The notes under the pieces were generated by a model. That model was not told where the DNA came from and made no database searches. It saw only the letters and a program-made list of their open reading frames with translations. From MFD04716-140 sp963703125 (GTDB taxonomy: Bacteria > Bacteroidota > Bacteroidia > Flavobacteriales > Flavobacteriaceae), in assembly GCA_963703125.1 (NCBI GenBank), contig OY969790.1:2728001-2792000 (forward strand): a stretch of 64,000 nt of DNA, in the 5' to 3' direction. The translations under genes and the position numbers were made by a program. Positions 17,741 to 25,276 of the stretch are shown in pieces. Within the stretch, counting starts at the first letter, position 1. The number at the start of each line of letters is the position of its first letter.

Positions 17741-18464
17741 GACTTGGTACCTTGGCTAGATCCCAATCAATAACGAGTCCCTTGGCTATTGAATCGGCAA
17801 TTTCTTTTCCATACAGCAATTCACATAGATATAGTGCGGCCTCAAAACTTTTGGCACCACCCGCCGAAGTGATATATTTTTGGTCATGTACGAAAAGAAC
17901 GGAATCTTTGACCATTATATTTGGGAACATTTTACGGTAGGCTTCAATATCACTTGGGAACGTTGTTGAAACCACACTATTAAGGAGCCCGGCCTTTGCC
18001 AATACAAATGCGCCATCGCAATGGCTTGTCACAAAAAGTGCCTTCCGATCAACTTTTCTTACGAAATTGAGCATTCCAATATTTTTTAGATCAGAATCCA
18101 TGTGATGTTGTGCACTTGGGACTACTAGAATATCAATTTGCGGAATAGAATCGCGGGTATAATCAAAATCGGGCAGAATGCGAATTCCTTCAAATGTAGT
18201 TATGGGATCTAATGTATTGGCCACGGTAAATGTGTTCATGGCCTTTATTCCTTTTCTGTACTGGGTATGTTGAAAAATATCAAAAGGTGCCGTAAATTCG
18301 GTATTATAGGTGCCATCCATTATTAGAAAAGCCACATTGTAGCGATTTGTATCTAATTTGGGTAGCCATTTTTGTTTGGGGGAATCTGGTTTTTGGGAAA
18401 CCTTCTTTTGGTTACAGCCACCAACCAGTAGAATGCAAATGGATAGGAATAGAAATCTTTTCAT
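17727..18464 (-). CDS. DJ-1/PfpI-family lipoprotein
   Basis: A 245-residue member of the class I glutamine-amidotransferase-like DJ-1/PfpI superfamily with an unusual export signal: MKRFLFLSICILLVGGC is a lipoprotein signal with cysteine at 17. The core has VAFLIMDGTYNTEFTAPFDI near residue 45, IDILVVPSAQHH near residue 110, and the reactive-cysteine elbow VTSHCDGAFVLAKAGLL near residue 148. DJ-1 family members act as glyoxalases, deglycases or chaperones; the envelope location makes those roles uncertain here. It overlaps the upstream MFS gene by 4 bp, so the two are translationally coupled. Confidence 0.85.
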   Translation of the reverse strand: MKRFLFLSICILLVGGCNQKKVSQKPDSPKQKWLPKLDTNRYNVAFLIMDGTYNTEFTAPFDIFQHTQYRKGIKAMNTFTVANTLDPITTFEGIRILPDFDYTRDSIPQIDILVVPSAQHHMDSDLKNIGMLNFVRKVDRKALFVTSHCDGAFVLAKAGLLNSVVSTTFPSDIEAYRKMFPNIMVKDSVLFVHDQKYITSAGGAKSFEAALYLCELLYGKEIADSIAKGLVIDWDLAKVPSLIVQ

Positions 18465-19672
18465 TTAATCAGTTTTGAATTTTTAACGGTATTATTAAGG
18501 ACCAAAAACAATAAAATGCCAACCAGGCAAATGTCGAATGTTCCGCACCAGGTAATGGAGTATCCGTATTTCGCAATGGAATGCATGCCCGCATTATGTG
18601 CAAATATGTGCGATATGGAAATTGAAATACTATAAAGGGCCATAAATTCTCCCTGCTTTCCTTTTTTTGCCCTCTCCATCGCAAATGCATTGGAAAATGG
18701 AAAAACGATCATCTCGCCAAAAGTCATCAATAACATACCGACCACCAAAATACCGGCCCAGGAGAATAGATTTAGGACTAAAACACTTAGGCCTATCATG
18801 GCAAAACCTATCACAATTTTTATAATCATTGAAGATTTCCCATGCTCCATGTATTTAACGAGCGGCATTTCAAAAAGGAAGATGGTGAAACCGTTCATGG
18901 CCATTAACAATCCGATTTCAAATTCACTCAATTTATGAATTTCACTGTAATAGACCGGTACGGTCGAAAAGTATTGTACAAAAGCAAAACCGAACAAAAT
19001 CATGCCAACAAGGAAAATAAGATAATTTTGGTCTTTATAAGCTGAAACAGGTTGGCTGTGATAGACGTTATCAGAAATTTTGGCCTTTTTGGGGTGCAAA
19101 ACAAATAGAAGCAAAAGGCCAGCCAAAATACAAGTACTACCATCGATCCAAAACAAACCGGCATATCCGAGTGTTCCAATGATGATACCCCCAGCAGCCG
19201 GCCCGGCTGAAAAGCCAAGATTGATTGCCAAACGGATCAAGGTTACGGATCGGGTCTTATTCTCAGGCTTGCTGTATGCACTCAATGCCACAAAGGCGGC
19301 CGGCCTAAAGGCATCGGCCACGACCATAAGAAAAAATATACCCGCACAAATGGACCAAAATGTATCTAAGAATTGAAAACCCAGGAAAAGAAATCCCGAA
19401 AGTATGAGGCTGAAGAGCATTACTTTATAATACCCGAATAAATCAGTTAATTTTCCGCCCAAAAAAGTGCCTACCAAAGAACCTAATCCGAAACTGGTCA
19501 TAATACTTCCCACATTCTCGAATGTGAAATCCAAATTTTGGGTTAGATAGAGCGACAAAAATGGAATGACCATAGTTCCGGCCCTATTTATCAAGGTGAT
19601 CAAGGACAGCCACCACACCTCTTTTGAAAGGCCCCTGAATGAATTTATATATGCGTCGTATAATTTTTTCAC
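18461..19672 (-). CDS. Major facilitator superfamily transporter
   Basis: A 403-residue integral membrane carrier with about 12 hydrophobic segments. The loop after helix 2 reads LGGKLTDLFGYYKVML, the MFS motif A (GxLaDrxGrkxxl). The sequence resembles the multidrug-efflux-type subgroup; substrate cannot be told. The start is GTG at 19670-19672, giving MKKLYDAYINSF. It overlaps the DJ-1/PfpI lipoprotein gene by 4 bp (ATGA), so the pair forms an operon, perhaps for export or handling of a reactive compound, which is inference. Confidence 0.88.
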   Translation of the reverse strand: MKKLYDAYINSFRGLSKEVWWLSLITLINRAGTMVIPFLSLYLTQNLDFTFENVGSIMTSFGLGSLVGTFLGGKLTDLFGYYKVMLFSLILSGFLFLGFQFLDTFWSICAGIFFLMVVADAFRPAAFVALSAYSKPENKTRSVTLIRLAINLGFSAGPAAGGIIIGTLGYAGLFWIDGSTCILAGLLLLFVLHPKKAKISDNVYHSQPVSAYKDQNYLIFLVGMILFGFAFVQYFSTVPVYYSEIHKLSEFEIGLLMAMNGFTIFLFEMPLVKYMEHGKSSMIIKIVIGFAMIGLSVLVLNLFSWAGILVVGMLLMTFGEMIVFPFSNAFAMERAKKGKQGEFMALYSISISISHIFAHNAGMHSIAKYGYSITWCGTFDICLVGILLFLVLNNTVKNSKLIK

Positions 19673-19857
19673 CTATGGAATGGTTGAAACAAAAAACCCG
19701 ACAAACAGGTCAGGCTCTATTTTTTGAGGACTTAAATAATTCTAAAAATTCATCTGAGACGTTTATGGTTTAAAAAATTGATGGGATTTCCAACTAATAG
19801 GGTTAATACTACTTTAATGCTTCTTAAACAAAGCTAGCCAAAAATTGGCATAAGTTG

Positions 19858-19865
19858 TATTTTTG
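19858..19865 (+). promoter_or_regulatory. -7 promoter box (TAnnTTTG) of the DUF1684 gene
   Basis: TATTTTTG matches the Bacteroidota sigma-ABfr -7 consensus and lies 17 bp before the ATG at 19883. A clear -33 TTG at normal spacing is not seen. Confidence 0.45.
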
Positions 19866-19882
19866 ACAGAAATCTCAAGGCC

Positions 19883-20539
19883 ATGAAGCTTTTTAATTAT
19901 TTGGGAGCAGTTATTTTGTTCGCCATGGTAATCTCCTGCAAACAAGAAAAGAGGTACCATGATTTGGTGAAAAAGGAGTCATTAAATATAGGATCAAATT
20001 CCGTACAGGAAATACTGAATTTTCAAAACAAGACGAATGAGGAATTTAAAAATCCGGAAACGTCCCCTCTGCCGGACAAATACCGAAAAGATTTTTTAGG
20101 CCTGGATTTTTTTCCGCCAGACACCAATTACGTCGTAAAAGCAAAATTAGTGCGGACCCCGGAGGCACTTCCTTTTTTAATGCCCACCACCACAGATCGT
20201 AAATCGGAGGAAGTAGTTTTTGGTATTGCGTATTTTTCGCTAAATGGGAAAGAACATCAATTGGAGGTTTATCAGAACAAGGAATTGATGCTTGAGGAAG
20301 AATATAGGGATTATCTTTTCCTGCCCTTTACAGATGCTACAAACGGAACAGAAACGTACACAGGTGGTAGGTATCTTGATCTACGGATTCCATCAGGGGA
20401 TATTATAATATTGGATTTTAATAGGGCATACAATCCTTATTGTGCCTATAATAAAAAATTCTCTTGCCCTATAGTGCCAGGTGTAAACGACTTGAAAACT
20501 CCCGTTAGGGCAGGCATAAAAGCTTTCAAAGAACACTAA
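19883..20539 (+). CDS. DUF1684 lipoprotein
   Basis: A 218-residue lipoprotein: MKLFNYLGAVILFAMVISC gives a signal with the lipidation cysteine at 19. The body fits DUF1684: FLGLDFFPPDTNYVVKA, then GIAYFSLNGKEHQLEVYQ, LFLPFTDATNGTETYTGGRYLD, and the conserved C-terminal DFNRAYNPYCAYNKKFSCPI block with two cysteines. The biochemical role of this widespread domain is unknown. It is monocistronic, with a -7 box in front and a strong bidirectional hairpin after its stop. Confidence 0.92.
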   Translation: MKLFNYLGAVILFAMVISCKQEKRYHDLVKKESLNIGSNSVQEILNFQNKTNEEFKNPETSPLPDKYRKDFLGLDFFPPDTNYVVKAKLVRTPEALPFLMPTTTDRKSEEVVFGIAYFSLNGKEHQLEVYQNKELMLEEEYRDYLFLPFTDATNGTETYTGGRYLDLRIPSGDIIILDFNRAYNPYCAYNKKFSCPIVPGVNDLKTPVRAGIKAFKEH

Positions 20540-20541
20540 AA

Positions 20542-20563
20542 AACCCAGCGGTTAAGCTGGGTT
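20542..20563. terminator. Bidirectional terminator between DUF1684 and porin genes
   Basis: Stem AACCCAGC (20542-20549) and GCTGGGTT (20556-20563), 6-nt loop, placed between two convergent genes. The minus strand continues into TTTTTTAG, so it probably terminates the porin transcript and possibly both. Confidence 0.8.
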
Positions 20564-20604
20564 CCTTAAAATAATCAACTAAAATAAACTTAACAACCAA
20601 TATT

Positions 20605-21686
20605 TTAGAAGGAATATATTGCTGCCAATACAAAAGAAGAAAGACTTTTTTGTGGCGTTAAATCACCTTTGCTAAAAAACTTCTCTGATTCGTCTGAAGC
20701 ACTGTCCAAACGTAGTTCTGGTTTTATCATAAGATCGCCTATGGTTGCACTTCCCGTTAGGGTAATTGCGAACACATTTGCGTCTCCATCGGCATCGGAT
20801 GCTCCGATGGCACCTAGATTGGTTTCCGTAAAATATTCTCCCCTTAAGCCAATTTTAAAGTTTTCTGAAGTGGCCAACTGAGGGTAAACCGCGACACCTG
20901 CAAAACTCACATCTGCATCACTGTTATCAAAATAGGCCGCATTTAAGCCTAAGAAAAAAGTATCTGAAAGATCAAATCCACCTGTATAATCAATTTCATA
21001 GGCACCGTTATCGATAAGAAGGTTTAAAAATTGACCGCTATAGCCTAATTGGGCTCCATAGGCATATTTTCCGTCAAGGTTAAGTTCTGTGATATCAGTG
21101 CGATTCATCATACCTACCATTAAACTGAAGTCCTCGGAAATCGCAAAATCCGCCTTGATTCCAGTATGGGAAAATGGGCCATATGAAAATAAGTAAGACG
21201 TGCTATAGTTGAAATTTGCTACTGGTGAAATCACTTCATAACCTAGAAATGTATTGAAATTACCTAGGGTCAACTTCACTTTATCACTTACATTCCAATA
21301 AGCATATAATTGGTTTACGATGTTTCCCGTTGCGGAATAAATTGGTGAGGCGAAAATGGCATCCGTACCTCTTGGACCAAAACAAGATCGGCAACGAAAC
21401 CGCTTTTTTCACCCTCATAGCTTGCCACTAGGTTTGCCATACCTAATGCAAAACCTGGCAAATTGGCAAATGAACTCCCTGGTGCAGCGTTTGGTGCGCC
21501 ATCCGTTGTAGCATTATCTGCATTCAAATTTGCCCTATAGTATGCATCTACGCTACCACTAAAGCTAAATTTAGGTTTTGATTCCTCAGTGGCCTCGTCC
21601 TGAGCTAGAATAGAAGCAGCAGAAAAAAGCATTAATGCCGACAGAATCAGATTTTTTGCGAAATTTGTATTTATAATCGTTTTCAT
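20605..21686 (-). pseudogene. Outer-membrane porin-like beta-barrel, frameshifted
   Basis: Two frames on the minus strand form one barrel protein. The first (21686-21315) begins with a signal peptide ending in SILAQ, an acidic linker and barrel strands up to GFVADLV, then goes out of frame. The second continues as KLTLGNFNTFLGYEVISP to the C-terminal LAAIYSF. Adding one T to the run complementary to 21379-21382 (AAAA on the + strand) restores DLVFGPRGTDAIFASP and joins the two as about 360 residues. The gene directly follows glnB-amt but behind a terminator. Such porins often accompany amt in flavobacteria, so it may pass ammonium or amines; that is inference. Confidence 0.82.
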
Positions 21687-21756
21687 AAGTTTGATTTTTA
21701 GATATCCCCGAGGGGTTGTTTAAATTACTGAGTTGAATTTTTTGAAGTGATTAAAG

Positions 21757-21784
21757 AACGGAGCGTTTTGCAGAACGCTCCGTT
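21757..21784 (-). terminator. Terminator of the glnB-amt operon
   Basis: An 11-bp stem, AACGGAGCGTT (21757-21767) and AACGCTCCGTT (21774-21784), with a 6-nt loop, starts 8 bp after the amt stop on the minus strand. It separates the nitrogen operon from the porin gene. Confidence 0.85.
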
Positions 21785-21791
21785 TGCTTTT

Positions 21792-23036
21792 TTAGTCATT
21801 TATAAAATCTGGATAGGCGTCCATACCGTGTTCATGTATATCAAGACCCTCAATCTCCTCTTCTTTGGAAACTCTGATGCCCATAGTTTTCTTCAAGGCG
21901 AAAATGATAATGAAGGCTGAAATACAACAGAAGGCACCAATGGCTCCTATTCCAGTAAGTTGGTATACCAATTGATCTGCACCGGCCTTTGCCCCGAAGA
22001 TGCCAACGGCCAGTGTACCCCAAATACCACAAATAAGGTGTACGGCAATGGCGCCTACAGGATCATCCAGTTTTATTTTGTCAACCAAAGCGACTGCCAG
22101 AACGATAATTACACCAGCAAGAAGGCCAATTATGATCGATTCAAATGGAGACATTAAATCGGCTCCGGCTGTAATTCCTACCAATCCACCCAATATCCCG
22201 TTGAGGAACATGGTAAGATCTAGGTTTTTGTATAAAATTGTTGAGAAGACAAAAGCACCCACTCCACCTGCGGCGGCAGCCAAACAAGTTGTTACCAAAA
22301 CAATGGATGTACCTGCCGGGTCAGCCGATAATACCGAACCTCCGTTGAAACCAAACCATCCTAACCATAAGATTAGGACACCTCCTGCCGCTAACGGAAT
22401 GTTGTGGCCAGGTATAGCTTGAGCCTTGCCATCTTCATTGAACTTTCCGATTCTAGGGCCCAATAAATAGACGGCAATCAAAGCTGCCCAGCCACCTACT
22501 GAATGAACTAGGGTTGATCCCGCAAAGTCATGAAAACCTCCTTCATCACCACCTAAGGTAGAAAGGAAACCACCGCCCCATTGCCAAGACCCTGCAATTG
22601 GGTAAACGAGGGCAACGTAAATAATTGTAAAAATCATGAACGGTACAATTTTGACCCGCTCTGCTACGGCTCCTGAAACAATGGTGGCGGCGGTAGCCGC
22701 GAACATTCCCTGGAACAAAAAGTCGGTCCAATACGTATACCCTTCATTGTAGGCCAAATCTAAGGTGCCTTCGGCATTTAACGGTGCATCAAGCCCAAAT
22801 CCGGCAAATCCTAAAAATCCATTAAAATCACCTGGGTACATTAGGTTAAATCCACAAATATAATAGAGCAATAGCCCTGCGCATATTATAAAGACATTCT
22901 TGAAAAGAATATTGATCGTGTTCTTTTGTCTGGTAAGGCCGATTTCCAAAAATGAAAATCCCATGTGCATGAAAAATACCAATGCGGTACAAAGCATCAT
23001 CCAAACATTATTCGCTGTAAATAGTCCTGCATCCAT
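21792..23036 (-). CDS. amt: Ammonium transporter
   Basis: A 414-residue Amt/Mep/Rh channel with 11 predicted membrane helices and a cytoplasmic C-terminal tail. The pore histidine and binding aspartate region reads FHDFAGSTLVHSVGGWAALI near residue 168, and GGVLILWLGWFGFNGGS follows near residue 215. It imports ammonium across the inner membrane. It lies 27 bp downstream of glnB on the same strand, the classical pairing in which PII protein plugs the channel when nitrogen is plentiful. A strong hairpin ends the unit. Confidence 0.97.
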   Translation of the reverse strand: MDAGLFTANNVWMMLCTALVFFMHMGFSFLEIGLTRQKNTINILFKNVFIICAGLLLYYICGFNLMYPGDFNGFLGFAGFGLDAPLNAEGTLDLAYNEGYTYWTDFLFQGMFAATAATIVSGAVAERVKIVPFMIFTIIYVALVYPIAGSWQWGGGFLSTLGGDEGGFHDFAGSTLVHSVGGWAALIAVYLLGPRIGKFNEDGKAQAIPGHNIPLAAGGVLILWLGWFGFNGGSVLSADPAGTSIVLVTTCLAAAAGGVGAFVFSTILYKNLDLTMFLNGILGGLVGITAGADLMSPFESIIIGLLAGVIIVLAVALVDKIKLDDPVGAIAVHLICGIWGTLAVGIFGAKAGADQLVYQLTGIGAIGAFCCISAFIIIFALKKTMGIRVSKEEEIEGLDIHEHGMDAYPDFIND

Positions 23037-23063
23037 AATATATAATCGTTAGTTGGTTTTTAA

Positions 23064-23402
23064 TTAGTTAATTCCTGCGTGTCCTTTTTCTCTTGTTCTG
23101 ATGCGGTATGCCTCTATAATCTCGGAGACAAATATTTTTCCGTCACCTACATTTCCCGTCTGTGCGGCATCTAGGATGGCTTCAACCGTTTTATCCAGAA
23201 ATTCATCGGATACAACAATTGATAAATATCTTCTTTGAATATCTGTTGTACTGTAAGATATACCCCTGTACACATGACCTTGTTTCTCATTGCCGACACC
23301 GGTCACATCCCAGTAACTGAAAAAATTAACCTCAATGTTGTGCAATGCTTTTTTGACATCGTCAAATTTTGATTTTCTGATTATTGCTTCAATCTGTTTC
23401 AT
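23064..23402 (-). CDS. glnB: Nitrogen regulatory protein P-II
   Basis: A 112-residue PII trimer subunit that senses 2-oxoglutarate and ATP/ADP. The T-loop carries VYRGISYS, with the tyrosine equivalent to Tyr51 present, so uridylylation is possible. The B-loop TGNVGDGKIFV and the C-terminal RIRT signature are intact. It is first in an operon with amt and most likely gates that channel; whether to call it GlnB or GlnK cannot be settled by sequence. Two dyads and a -7 box upstream suggest control by nitrogen status. Confidence 0.95.
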   Translation of the reverse strand: MKQIEAIIRKSKFDDVKKALHNIEVNFFSYWDVTGVGNEKQGHVYRGISYSTTDIQRRYLSIVVSDEFLDKTVEAILDAAQTGNVGDGKIFVSEIIEAYRIRTREKGHAGIN

Positions 23403-23516
23403 TGGTTTTGTTATTAGTTATTAATTGAACGAGCAAATCTTGTTATACAAGAGTTAAGTAATCTTAAATAAGAATCTTGTATGATAATTTCATGATTCAT
23501 TTTTTTAGTTGTGAGG

Positions 23517-23524
23517 CAAATGTA
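23517..23524 (-). promoter_or_regulatory. -7 promoter box of glnB-amt
   Basis: On the minus strand this reads TACATTTG, a full match to TAnnTTTG. It predicts a start near 23510 and a leader of about 108 nt for the glnB-amt message. No convincing -33 TTG is present at 17-23 bp, which would suit a promoter that needs an activator. Confidence 0.55.
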
Positions 23525-23537
23525 AATCAAAGAATTA

Positions 23538-23563
23538 TATACCCCATTAATTTAGGGGGCATA
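23538..23563. promoter_or_regulatory. Putative nitrogen operator 1 of glnB-amt
   Basis: TATACCCC (23538-23545) and GGGGGCATA (23555-23563) form an imperfect dyad centred about 40 bp upstream of the predicted transcription start. The ATACCC-to-GCAT span is 24 bp, the same as the site before glnN. Confidence 0.5.
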
Positions 23564-23590
23564 GAGCAAATTTTTGTGATAAAGACAATT

Positions 23591-23615
23591 TATACCCTAA
23601 AAAAATTAAGGTATA
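23591..23615. promoter_or_regulatory. Putative nitrogen operator 2 of glnB-amt
   Basis: TATACCCTAA (23591-23600) and TTAAGGTATA (23606-23615) form a near-perfect dyad of the same design as operator 1. Its centre is 53 bp, about five helical turns, further upstream, which is compatible with cooperative binding on one face of the DNA. Confidence 0.5.
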
Positions 23616-23792
23616 GTTAAAATAAAATTAAAAAATTGTGAATGTGAGGTTTTAAATCATGGGGTAGGAGATTTTTTTACTGAAAAATCCTAACAAGAGA
23701 TGACGATAAAGTTATATAAATAGACTACGGCCCTAAATGGGCTCCTTAAATAGAGATTTGAATAATTGACAAAAACTATAAAGTATAGTTCA

Positions 23793-24164
23793 CTACATCA
23801 ATTTTGATAACCACATACCCAATGAGACGGCCAGTACGCCAATTACAATGCTGGCAATTGTATAAATGGAAAGATGGACGAGGTCTCCTGATTTCAATAG
23901 GGAGTAGTTCTCAAAAGCCAAGGCGGAAAATGTAGTGAAACCACCGCAGAAGCCAGTGATCAATAATAAAGAATGATTTTCAGAAAGATAATTGCTCTTT
24001 AAAGTGAAACCTACAATGAAGCCAATAAGTAGGCAGCCGGTAACATTTACTAAAAAAGTGCCCAAATAAAAATTCTGAAAGTAGGGGTTGAATGTTTTGG
24101 AAATTAAATACCTAAAAATGGTACCCAATCCTCCACCAAAAAATACAAGTGCCATTTGCTTCAT
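23793..24164 (-). CDS. crcB: Fluoride exporter CrcB/Fluc
   Basis: A 123-residue four-helix membrane protein that works as an antiparallel dimeric fluoride channel. Family signatures are clear: GGGLGTIFRYLIS near residue 10, GTFLVNVTGCLLIGF near residue 36, and TGFCGGFTTFSAL near residue 73. Length is normal. It follows a 59-residue membrane protein gene by 17 bp. No fluoride riboswitch is visible: the sequence immediately upstream is coding. Confidence 0.95.
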   Translation of the reverse strand: MKQMALVFFGGGLGTIFRYLISKTFNPYFQNFYLGTFLVNVTGCLLIGFIVGFTLKSNYLSENHSLLLITGFCGGFTTFSALAFENYSLLKSGDLVHLSIYTIASIVIGVLAVSLGMWLSKLM

Positions 24165-24181
24165 ACCTTAAAGGTATAAAA

Positions 24182-24361
24182 CTAAACTGCTTTTTTGTAT
24201 TTGGAAGATACCAAATCCAATGGATAAATTTTGGTATTGGATTCCTCGGAAAAACTTCTAGCGTTTTTTCTGGCCTGTTGGTCAAAGACACTAAGGCTAA
24301 AAACCATCATGACCGCATTGACGCCAATAAGAATAAAAAGTATGCTGAAGAAAGTCATCAT
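24182..24361 (-). CDS. Small one-pass membrane protein, 59 residues
   Basis: The minus-strand frame encodes MMTFFSILFILIGVNAVMMV, a single hydrophobic helix, followed by a basic and polar tail ending IYPLDLVSSKYKKAV. There are two adjacent ATG codons at its start. It lies 17 bp before crcB and 116 bp after another tiny membrane protein gene on the same strand, so the three may be co-transcribed. The one-pass shape and conserved-looking tail suggest a real flavobacterial small protein. Function is unknown, and overlapping + strand frames here look like shadows. Confidence 0.65.
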   Translation of the reverse strand: MMTFFSILFILIGVNAVMMVFSLSVFDQQARKNARSFSEESNTKIYPLDLVSSKYKKAV

Positions 24362-24477
24362 AAAATTGCCCCTTTTAGATAAACTAACGCAAAATTACGT
24401 TGTTTGGTATTTAATACGAGGAAAATTTAAAAATTGTTGTGGGAATAGTAAGATTTGCGGTATGTGTAAATTTAATG

Positions 24478-24666
24478 TTAATCTTTAAGCAAATACTTAA
24501 TACAAAACAGAATTACTAAGAATATTGTGAAGAATATTCCTACCCACTGAACGCCTTTATAGTTTTTTGAATGTAATTTTTTGTCTTTCTTATAGGATAG
24601 CACTATAAATACTGCAAAAACAAGGGCGAAAAGTATCGCAAATATGATTTGTCCCTGACTGAACAT
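24478..24666 (-). CDS. Small two-helix membrane protein, 62 residues
   Basis: Two hydrophobic helices, IIFAILFALVFAVFIVLSY and WVGIFFTIFLVILFCIKYL, flank a basic loop KKDKKLHSKNYKG. There is no cleavable signal. The gene is first in a possible three-gene minus-strand unit with the 59-residue protein and crcB, divergent from the NTP-pyrophosphatase gene. The compact helix-loop-helix form resembles small flavobacterial membrane proteins of unknown role. No partner can be named. Confidence 0.7.
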   Translation of the reverse strand: MFSQGQIIFAILFALVFAVFIVLSYKKDKKLHSKNYKGVQWVGIFFTIFLVILFCIKYLLKD

Positions 24667-24736
24667 ATTGTTTATTTTTGTGCAAAGCTAATAGAAAAAT
24701 GAGGATTCAAGGCCTCCTATCAAATAACCCGGACTT

Positions 24737-25123
24737 ATGAAGAATAAAATTAGTTGCGTTGAACAATTCCATAATTCTTTTGGATTAGGGGTATCCCATA
24801 CAATGAAGGCCAATTTAGGGGCAGAAAAGAACTTGTTGCGATTTAACTTAATGGATGAGGAGAATAAGGAATATTTGGAGGCAGCCAATAATAATGATTT
24901 AATTGAGGTTGCCGATGCGCTGGGGGATATGCTTTATATACTGTGTGGAACTATTTTGGAACATGGTATGCAGTATAAGATTGAAGAGGTTTTTGAGGAA
25001 ATTCAACGTAGTAACATGAGCAAATTGGGTGCAGATGGCAAACCAATATATCGGGAAGATGGCAAGGTCTTAAAAGGGCCTAACTATTTTAAACCGGACA
25101 TTAAAGGAGTTTTGGAGAAATAA
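24737..25123 (+). CDS. All-alpha NTP pyrophosphohydrolase (MazG-like)
   Basis: A 128-residue cytoplasmic protein of the all-alpha NTP-PPase superfamily. The metal-binding pattern is visible: DEENKEYLEA near residue 37 and EVADALGDMLYIL near residue 56 (ExxE then ExxD). The C-terminal part, GKPIYREDGKVLKGPNY, is typical of the phage and bacterial group related to phosphoribosyl-ATP pyrophosphatase. It probably hydrolyses a non-canonical or excess nucleoside triphosphate; the exact substrate cannot be told. It is a single gene, divergent from the small membrane protein at 24666. Confidence 0.85.
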   Translation: MKNKISCVEQFHNSFGLGVSHTMKANLGAEKNLLRFNLMDEENKEYLEAANNNDLIEVADALGDMLYILCGTILEHGMQYKIEEVFEEIQRSNMSKLGADGKPIYREDGKVLKGPNYFKPDIKGVLEK

Positions 25124-25276
25124 AACCACATTTTTTAATTTTAGCGCTTTCTTATTGCATTATCAATCTACTTTATTTAGAAAACCGCAGCCATTTATCC
25201 TTATGATGGACGATCGTTCAATTGTAAACAATCTGAATTTAATTTGCTTGCCCATTTTCCCTATAAAGAAGACCAT

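Larger units (their letters stand above)
23403..23792. other. Regulatory intergenic region upstream of glnB-amt
   Basis: A 390-bp AT-rich gap between crcB and glnB with no credible reading frame. It contains a -7 box and two dyads (annotated separately) within 215 bp of the glnB start. The crcB-proximal part shows a GGCCCTAAATGGGCTCC partial hairpin near 23731-23747 that may end the crcB transcript. Confidence 0.5.

Noticed and set aside
19673..19780. 32-residue frame in the gap upstream of the MFS gene
   Set aside because: Too short, no motif, polar random-looking composition.
21701..21720. CCCCGAGGGG palindrome before the porin as another nitrogen operator
   Set aside because: The half-sites are almost contiguous, not the 23-24 bp span shared by the glnN and glnB sites, so it does not fit the motif.
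22000..22422. Long + strand frame opposite amt
   Set aside because: Proline- and alanine-rich shadow of the conserved amt helices, with no independent features.
24165..24400. Fluoride riboswitch before crcB
   Set aside because: The upstream sequence is coding for a small membrane protein and I see no crcB-motif pairing.
24149..24488. Plus-strand frames over the 59-residue membrane protein gene
   Set aside because: The minus-strand frame has a coherent membrane helix and tail; the + strand frames are mixed in composition and overlap each other.
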